Positions 59,226 through 64,000 of a stretch of 64,000 nt of DNA are shown one piece after another (position 1 is the first letter of the stretch; every line of letters begins with the position of its first letter). Source of the DNA: Nocardia australiensis (lineage in GTDB: Bacteria > Actinomycetota > Actinomycetes > Mycobacteriales > Mycobacteriaceae); NCBI RefSeq assembly GCF_020733705.1, contig NZ_JAJFZM010000016.1, positions 333,381 to 397,380 on the forward strand. The letters are read 5' to 3'. A program made the position numbers and the translations under genes. The notes beneath the pieces were generated by a model that had not been told where the DNA came from, ran no database searches, and saw only the letters and a program-made list of their open reading frames with translations.

Positions 59226-59969
59226 ATGGCAGCAGGTAAGGGCGGCACGCCGTCGAAGGAAGCGAAGGCCGCGGCGAAGGCGGCGCGCAAGCAGCAGTCG
59301 AAAGAACGTCGCCAGCAGTTGTGGCAGGCGTTCCAGATGCAGCGCAAGGAAGACAAACTGCTGCTGCCCATGATGATCGGCGCGCTGGTCGGCATCACGC
59401 TCGTGTTCCTGGTGGTCGGGCTGATCTTCGGCCTGCAATGGTTCCTGCTGCCGCTGGGCCTGCTGCTTGGTGCCCTGGTGGCGTTCATCATCTTCGGTCG
59501 CCGTGTGCAGAAGAACGTCTACGCCAAGGCCGAAGGCCAGGCCGGCGCGGCGGCGTGGGTACTGGAGAACCTGCAGGGCAAGTGGCGGGTCAGCAACGGC
59601 ATCGCCGCGACCACCCAGCTCGACGCGGTGCACCGCGTGATCGGGCTGCCCGGCGTGGTCCTGGTCGGCGAGGGCTCCCCGCAGCGGCTGAAGTCGCTGC
59701 TGGCGCAGGAGAAGAAGCGCACCGCCCGGCTCATCGGCGATACCCCGATCTACGACATCATCATCGGCAACGAGGAGGGGCAGGTACCGCTGAAGGGACT
59801 GCAGAAGCACCTCACCAAACTGCCGCGCAATATCGACGCCAAGCGCATCGACCTGATCGAGGGCCGGTTGACCGCCCTCAACGCGCGCAGCGGCCCGGCG
59901 CTGCCCAAGGGGCCCATGCCCGCGGGCGCGAAGATGCGCGGCGTACAGCGCAGCATCCGTCGGCGCTGA
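59226..59969 (+). CDS. DUF4191 membrane protein (Rv2219 type)
   Basis: The 247-residue protein begins with a Lys/Ala/Gln-rich basic helix (SKEAKAAAKAARKQQSKERR), then two membrane helices at about residues 50-72 (LPMMIGALVGITLVFLVVGL) and 75-96 (LQWFLLPLGLLLGALVAFII). A conserved cytoplasmic domain follows, with AAWVLENLQGKWRVSNGIAA, RVIGLPGVVLVGEG and PRNIDAKRIDLIEGRLTALN. The family is conserved across actinobacteria next to an RDD protein and glnA1, as here. Its function is unknown. Confidence 0.92.
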   Translation: MAAGKGGTPSKEAKAAAKAARKQQSKERRQQLWQAFQMQRKEDKLLLPMMIGALVGITLVFLVVGLIFGLQWFLLPLGLLLGALVAFIIFGRRVQKNVYAKAEGQAGAAAWVLENLQGKWRVSNGIAATTQLDAVHRVIGLPGVVLVGEGSPQRLKSLLAQEKKRTARLIGDTPIYDIIIGNEEGQVPLKGLQKHLTKLPRNIDAKRIDLIEGRLTALNARSGPALPKGPMPAGAKMRGVQRSIRRR

Positions 59970-60010
59970 GTATTGCAGCGCGGAGACATCGCGCCGGGTG
60001 ACGCTTCGAC

Positions 60011-60044
60011 AGGCCCGCGTTCCATGAGGCTGGGACGCGGGCCT
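60011..60044. terminator. 13-bp stem-loop between convergent DUF4191 and RDD genes
   Basis: AGGCCCGCGTTCC pairs with GGGACGCGGGCCT, with one mismatch and an eight-base loop. It lies about 40 bases beyond the DUF4191 stop and about 50 from the RDD stop, so it can serve both strands. Confidence 0.7.
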
Positions 60045-60097
60045 TCGCGTATGCGCCGCCGTGCGCGGGCTCCAACGGTTCGAAGGTTCGAAGTCCG

Positions 60098-60553
60098 TTA
60101 CCGGGACCGGGCGACCGCGGTACCGGTGGCTCGGTCATGCATGCCGCGACCGTCGGCGTCGGTGAACAGCGCGGGCACCACGAATACCAGTAGAGCCTGC
60201 CGTGCCAGCGCGCGGACGAAGCCGACCGGCACCGGCGCGTCGATCCGGATCACCCGTATCCGCAGAAAGTACTGGCCCGGCGTGTAGCCGAACAGCGTCA
60301 CCGCGCCGACCCCGATCACGAACCAGACCAGCAGCGTCAGACTCGACGCCGATCCGCCGCGCACGATCAGCAGCGAGATCCCGACCGCGATCATCCAGTC
60401 CACGAACAGCGCGGCGATACGGCGTCCCAAACCCGGCAACGACCCGACTCCGGACTCGGGCAACCCCAAATACTGACCGCGGAACTCTGGGGTTGCCGGG
60501 TCGCCCGGGTCCGTCGGAGGTCCGGAAAGCCAGGATCCCGTACTGCGTGCCAT
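60098..60553 (-). CDS. RDD-family membrane protein
   Basis: The 151-residue protein has an N-terminal Pro/Gly-rich segment, then LGRRIAALFVDWMIAVGISL (the RDD Arg and Asp pair at about residues 43 and 51), a second helix LTLLVWFVIGVGAVTLFGYT with PGQYFLRIRV, and a third helix with RALARQALLVFVVPALF and the final TDADGRGMHDRATGTAV signature. Function is unknown; RDD proteins have been linked to ion transport. TACTCT lies seven bases before the ATG. It is divergent from glnA1. Confidence 0.92.
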   Translation of the reverse strand: MARSTGSWLSGPPTDPGDPATPEFRGQYLGLPESGVGSLPGLGRRIAALFVDWMIAVGISLLIVRGGSASSLTLLVWFVIGVGAVTLFGYTPGQYFLRIRVIRIDAPVPVGFVRALARQALLVFVVPALFTDADGRGMHDRATGTAVARSR

Positions 60554-60691
60554 GCTCCCCAGAGTAAGCGCGTCCAGCCGGTCGCCCGACACCGCATAAG
60601 GGGAGTTCACGTCGGCGCGCGCCGAAAAAGATGGCAGGATTACCATGTTGTTCGAGCCCGGGTGGCCAAGGCCACCCCGCCAGCCGGACGT

Positions 60692-60729
60692 GTAACACTG
60701 GCGAAACACAGCCTTGACGGCCGGGAAAC
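60692..60729 (+). promoter_or_regulatory. GlnR-binding site upstream of glnA1
   Basis: The site reads GTAAC-n6-GAAAC-n6-TTGAC-n6-GAAAC, with every spacer exactly six bases. This is the two-site consensus (gTnAC-n6-GaAAC twice) bound by GlnR, the global nitrogen regulator of actinobacteria. It ends 76 bases before the glnA1 start and fits activation of glnA1 under nitrogen limitation. Confidence 0.88.
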
Positions 60730-60805
60730 ACTTCATCCATAGCGTCTGGTCGCGACGAACCCATGCAATCGACACTGGCTGGGAACCGATCCGTAAGGAG
60801 AACAA

Positions 60806-62242
60806 GTGACGTTCAGCACGGCCGATGAGGTCATCAAATACATCGCTGACGAAGAAGTCGAATACGTCGACATTCGCTTCAGCGATCTTCCCGGTGTGCA
60901 GCAGCACTTCTCGATCCCGGCGCAGGCGTTCACGGCCGATCTCGCCGAGGAAGGGCTCGCGTTCGACGGCTCCTCCGTCCGTGGTTTCCAGTCGATCGAT
61001 GAGTCGGACATGCTGCTGCTGCCCGATTTCAGCACCGCGCAGCTCGACCCGTTCCGCACCGCCAAGACGCTGAACCTCAATCACTTCGTGCACGATCCGT
61101 TCACTCGCGAGGCCTACAGCCGCGACCCGCGCAACATCGCGCGCAAGGCCGAGGAGTACCTGCGTTCGACCGGTATCGCCGACACCGCGTACTTCGGTGC
61201 CGAGGCCGAGTTCTACATCTTCGACTCGATCCGCTACGACTCGGGGATCAACGGCGCGTTCTACGAGATCGAGTCGATCTCGGGCTCCTGGAACACCGGC
61301 GCGAAGTTCAACCCGGACGGTTCGCCCAACCGGGGCTATAAGGTCCGCAACAAGGGTGGCTACTTCCCGGTCGCCCCCTACGACCACTATGTCGACCTGC
61401 GCGACAAGATCTCGTCCAACCTGCAGAACGCGGGCTTCGAGCTCGAGCGTGGCCACCATGAGGTTGGGACCGCCGGTCAAGCCGAGATCAACTACAAGTT
61501 CGGCACCCTGCTCGGTGCGGCCGACGACCTGCAGCTGTTCAAGTACATCGTGAAGAACACCGCGTGGCAGGAAGGCAAGACTGTCACGTTCATGCCGAAG
61601 CCGCTCTTCGGTGACAACGGCTCGGGCATGCACGTGCACCAGTCGCTGTGGAAGGACGGCAAGCCGCTGTTCCACGACGAGGCCGGCTACGCGGGTCTGT
61701 CGGATCTCGCGCGCCATTACATCGGCGGCATCCTGCACCACGCGCCGTCGCTGCTGGCGTTCACCAACCCGACCGTGAACTCCTACCACCGTCTGGTTCC
61801 GGGCTACGAGGCGCCGATCAACCTGGTGTACTCGCAGCGCAACCGTTCCGCCGCGGTCCGCATTCCGGTCACCGGTAACAACCCGAAGGCCAAGCGTATC
61901 GAGTTCCGCGCGCCGGACTCCTCGGGTAACCCGTACCTCGCCTTCGCCGCCATGATGATGGCCGGCCTCGACGGCATCAAGCGCAAGCTCGAGCCGCAGG
62001 CTCCCGTCGACAAGGACCTCTACGAGCTCCCCCCGGAGGAGGCCAAGAACATCCCCCAGGCCCCCACCAGCCTGGCGTCGGTCATCGACAAGCTAGAGCA
62101 GGACCACGATTACCTCACCGAAGGCAACGTCTTCACCGAGGACCTGATCGAGACCTGGATCAACATCAAGCGCGAGCAGGAAATCGCCCCGGTGAACCTC
62201 CGCCCGCACCCGTACGAGTTCGAGCTGTACTTCGACGTGTAA
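60806..62242 (+). CDS. glnA1: Glutamine synthetase type I GlnA1
   Basis: The main ammonium-assimilating enzyme, making glutamine from glutamate, ammonia and ATP, as a dodecamer. The 478-residue length is that of GSI-beta enzymes. Motifs are FSDLPGVQQHFSIPA, FDGSSVRGFQSIDESDMLL, YFGAEAEFYIFDSIRYD, GQAEINYKFGTLLGAADDLQ, TFMPKPLFGDNGSGMHVHQS and VPGYEAPINLVYSQRNRSAA. The adenylylation site targeted by GlnE is Tyr 406 in KDLYELPPEE. The GTG start has AAGGAG at six bases. A GlnR box lies upstream. The gene is followed after 33 bases by the end of an integrase gene. Confidence 0.98.
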   Translation: MTFSTADEVIKYIADEEVEYVDIRFSDLPGVQQHFSIPAQAFTADLAEEGLAFDGSSVRGFQSIDESDMLLLPDFSTAQLDPFRTAKTLNLNHFVHDPFTREAYSRDPRNIARKAEEYLRSTGIADTAYFGAEAEFYIFDSIRYDSGINGAFYEIESISGSWNTGAKFNPDGSPNRGYKVRNKGGYFPVAPYDHYVDLRDKISSNLQNAGFELERGHHEVGTAGQAEINYKFGTLLGAADDLQLFKYIVKNTAWQEGKTVTFMPKPLFGDNGSGMHVHQSLWKDGKPLFHDEAGYAGLSDLARHYIGGILHHAPSLLAFTNPTVNSYHRLVPGYEAPINLVYSQRNRSAAVRIPVTGNNPKAKRIEFRAPDSSGNPYLAFAAMMMAGLDGIKRKLEPQAPVDKDLYELPPEEAKNIPQAPTSLASVIDKLEQDHDYLTEGNVFTEDLIETWINIKREQEIAPVNLRPHPYEFELYFDV

Positions 62243-62275
62243 GTCGTATTGGGGGCTTGACCTGCGGCTGAGCAT

Positions 62276-63478
62276 CTAACCCTGGTCCTCCGTCCGCAGT
62301 TCATCCGCAGTAGCAGTACCCGAGTCCATCCGTTCCGCGATCACCTCACCGATTGCGGTTCGGGTGGACTCGTCCGCGTCCGGCCACAGGTGCCCGTAGG
62401 TGTCGAGCGTGGTCTTGGCGCTGGCGTGGCGGAGGCGGACTTGCACGGTCTTGATGTCCGCCTTCTTGGAGATGAGCAGCGACGCGAAGTAGTGCCGGAA
62501 GTCGTGGAAGCTGAACTCCTCGGGCAATGACTGCACCTTGCCCGCGTTCCGCACCGCACGGAGGGCGCGATCGATGTGCCAGGGTGGCGCAGGGTTGCCC
62601 ATGCCATCGGTCACCATGTGTTCGCCAGGCCACTTCTTAACTGACGCCGACAGCAGCAACGCCAGTTCCCTCGGTATCGGTATCGGTGTCTGGCTCGCGT
62701 CGGTCTTGAGCGGTTCGTCCTTCCATTGCTGCTTGGGGTTCACCACGCCCCGCATGAGGTCGATATCGGCGACCTTGAGCGCGGACACCTCAGCGACCCG
62801 AAGACCGGCGAATGCACCGAGCAGAACGGACGCCTGTAGGTGCTTCGGGAACGCATCGTAGATCGCCCAAACCTGTTGCGTTGTAGCGACATACGGCTTC
62901 TGCTTGCCCATCGGGGGCGCGGTTCGGCGCGAGCATGGGTTGCGGACCAGTAGGCCCTCATGCACTGCGTCGCTCATGATCTGCGAGAGGCGCGAATGCA
63001 CGGCGTAGACGTAGCTCGGCTCACGCTTCTCAGTCTTCAGTTTTGCTACCCAAGACTTCACCGAGGATGGCCGGACGGCAGCCAAGGGCACCATACCGAA
63101 CTCATGCGTGATCAGCTTGATATGAACCTTGGCTTGCCGAACGGTCGAGTCACGATGAACTGCGTAGCCCTGAATCCAGAGATCGCACCACTCTTGCATG
63201 GTCAGTTGTGCATCCCGTGGCGATACGTGAGTGCCCTGGACGAGCGTGGACATCTGCGCGTTCAGCCAGGCTTGCGCATCGGTCTTGCGGTCGAACCCTT
63301 TGGCGTGCTCGTTGCCCTGGTCATCGACGTAGCGCGCCCGCCATTTCTTGCCCTTGCCGTGGTTCGCTGACGGCACCTGTTCGCGGGTTGTCGTGCCATC
63401 CTCGCTCACGACGGTCACAGTCTTGAACCAGCGCGGCTCAACTCCTGAACGTCGATGGCGACGCGGTGACGTGCTCAT
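62276..63478 (-). CDS. Tyrosine recombinase / phage-type integrase
   Basis: The 400-residue protein has an N-terminal arm-type domain (KGKKWRARYVDDQGNEHAKG, then FDRKTDAQAWLNAQMSTLV), a core-binding domain (QEWCDLWIQGYAVHRDSTVR) and a catalytic domain with Arg in LGAFAGLRVAEVSALKVADI, HDFRHYFASLLI (HxxR) and the nucleophile in KTTLDTYGHLWP. All catalytic residues are present. It overlaps the excisionase-like gene by one base (TGATG). It defines one end of an integrated phage, plasmid-like or conjugative element that extends beyond the window. No tRNA gene adjoins it. Confidence 0.95.
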   Translation of the reverse strand: MSTSPRRHRRSGVEPRWFKTVTVVSEDGTTTREQVPSANHGKGKKWRARYVDDQGNEHAKGFDRKTDAQAWLNAQMSTLVQGTHVSPRDAQLTMQEWCDLWIQGYAVHRDSTVRQAKVHIKLITHEFGMVPLAAVRPSSVKSWVAKLKTEKREPSYVYAVHSRLSQIMSDAVHEGLLVRNPCSRRTAPPMGKQKPYVATTQQVWAIYDAFPKHLQASVLLGAFAGLRVAEVSALKVADIDLMRGVVNPKQQWKDEPLKTDASQTPIPIPRELALLLSASVKKWPGEHMVTDGMGNPAPPWHIDRALRAVRNAGKVQSLPEEFSFHDFRHYFASLLISKKADIKTVQVRLRHASAKTTLDTYGHLWPDADESTRTAIGEVIAERMDSGTATADELRTEDQG

Positions 63479-63684
63479 CAGGCTGCTGCCTGCGTGCTGG
63501 TGAGCCGCTCCCGCTCCTCGATCCAGGCCAGGACGACAGACTTTCGCCACACCCGACGGCGAGCGCTGAGTTTGAAGCTTGCTGGTCCCTGTCCGACGTG
63601 TGCCCACCACCGCCAGGTGGCCTCGGGGATACCGGTGAGGGCTTCGCAGTCCTTGGCCCTCAGGTACGTGTCTTCGGTGTTCAT
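63478..63684 (-). CDS. Excisionase-like helix-turn-helix protein
   Basis: The 68-residue protein has a MerR/AlpA-type winged HTH: YLRAKDCEALTGIPEATWRW, then SFKLSARRRVWRKSVVLAWI. Such proteins bind the attachment site and direct excision together with the integrase. GGGAGG lies eight bases before the ATG. Its stop overlaps the integrase start, the normal xis-int arrangement of actinobacterial integrative elements. Confidence 0.87.
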   Translation of the reverse strand: MNTEDTYLRAKDCEALTGIPEATWRWWAHVGQGPASFKLSARRRVWRKSVVLAWIEERERLTSTQAAA

Positions 63685-63697
63685 CTCGGATTCCTCC

Positions 63698-64000
63698 CTA
63701 TGCTGCGGATTGCTGAACGAACGAACTCTGTTGTGGCACAACGGTTTCGCGTGAAACATCACCGTCGCCTGGTGGACCTTCGGTCATCTCGAGGCGGGCG
63801 TTTGTGTACTCGGCGCGTTGGTTGATGCGGGCGGCGACGAGTGCCATGACCAGATGGGAACGAGGTGGTGCGTCCTTGTCGGTAGGTCCGACCGGGGTGA
63901 TACGCAGGTGTGAGGTGTCGGGTTTGACGATGCCGACACGGGCGAGCTCGGAGCGCACGAAGTCGAGGCGATCGGCCTTGTGATCGGGAATCGTTTTGCC
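63698..64000 (-). CDS. Element-borne protein of unknown function, C-terminal part (cut by window edge)
   Basis: The frame is open to the window edge. The visible C-terminal ~100 residues read GKTIPDHKADRLDFVRSELA and RVGIVKPDTSHLRITPVGPT, then RSHLVMALVAARINQRAEYT and a Gln/Ser-rich end. An internal GTG could serve as a start but the reading frame continues upstream without a stop. It lies 13 bases before the excisionase-like gene. In related elements this position often holds a replication or regulatory gene, but nothing visible names the family. Confidence 0.5.
   Translation of the reverse strand, partial: GKTIPDHKADRLDFVRSELARVGIVKPDTSHLRITPVGPTDKDAPPRSHLVMALVAARINQRAEYTNARLEMTEGPPGDGDVSRETVVPQQSSFVQQSAA

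Noticed and set aside
62243..62275. A tRNA or tmRNA attachment site next to the integrase
   Set aside because: Only 33 bases separate the two genes and no tRNA fold or CCA-type 3' end is present.

Overview
The window is high-GC actinobacterial DNA, most likely from Nocardia or a close mycolic-acid relative. The best evidence is gene order. From memory of the Mycobacterium tuberculosis map, the Rv2219-Rv2236c neighbourhood is recognisable here: cobD, SURF1, ptpA, cobC, the Nif3 protein, the C4 zinc-ribbon protein, RNase HI/phosphatase, a CHAD protein, panB, a CaeA/Hip1-like lipoprotein hydrolase, glnA2, glnE, the DUF4191 protein, an RDD protein and glnA1. Many genes start directly after a TAnnnT -10 box, which suggests leaderless transcripts as are common in this group. 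No tRNA or rRNA gene was seen; one structural RNA, RNase P RNA (rnpB), is clear.

Layout. 1-6.5 kb: the end of an HxlR regulator, a nitroreductase, an N6-adenine DNA methyltransferase that overlaps a convergent TetR gene, a gamma-carbonic anhydrase, alanine dehydrogenase, and two decayed regulators (an AraC/GlxA-type remnant and a SigJ-like sigma factor with its middle deleted). 6.6-12 kb: a 26-bp tandem repeat array, then conserved cobalamin, SURF1, phosphatase and Nif3 genes. 13-21 kb: a six-gene minus-strand operon of the ESX/WXG100 polymorphic-toxin type: YbaB-like protein, WXG100 protein, a 1694-residue toxin with two ADP-ribosyltransferase (ART) domains and a C-terminal cysteine-peptidase-like domain, a likely immunity protein, a small protein, and a second ART cassette paralogous to the last ART of the big toxin. 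21-23 kb: conserved zinc-ribbon and RNase HI genes.

23.5-33.4 kb: a two-gene biosynthetic cluster. A flavin monooxygenase fused to a condensation-like domain, whose catalytic His is replaced by Tyr, precedes a 2409-residue two-module peptide synthetase (C-A-T-C-A-T-TE). The first adenylation domain reads as serine-specific; the second has a code I cannot assign. 33-43.5 kb: accessory regulators, membrane proteins, hydrolases, rnpB, lipoproteins, an RNB ribonuclease, a CHAD protein and a prolyl aminopeptidase. 43.7-52 kb: panB, the lipoprotein hydrolase, glnA2, glnE and a membrane-anchored phosphatase-fold protein. 52-59 kb: a small mobile-looking patch, a histidine-rich metal-binding protein, an operon of three hydrolases plus lumazine synthase, and a TetR/SDR divergent pair around a perfect 18-bp inverted repeat.

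59.2-62.2 kb: DUF4191, RDD and glnA1, the last with a textbook GlnR box. From 62.3 kb to the end is the edge of an integrated element (tyrosine integrase, excisionase-like HTH, and the tail of an unknown gene), beginning 33 bases after the glnA1 stop. Nitrogen assimilation is the main housekeeping theme (glnA1, glnA2, glnE, ald). The synthetase cluster and the toxin operon are the most distinctive accessory content.
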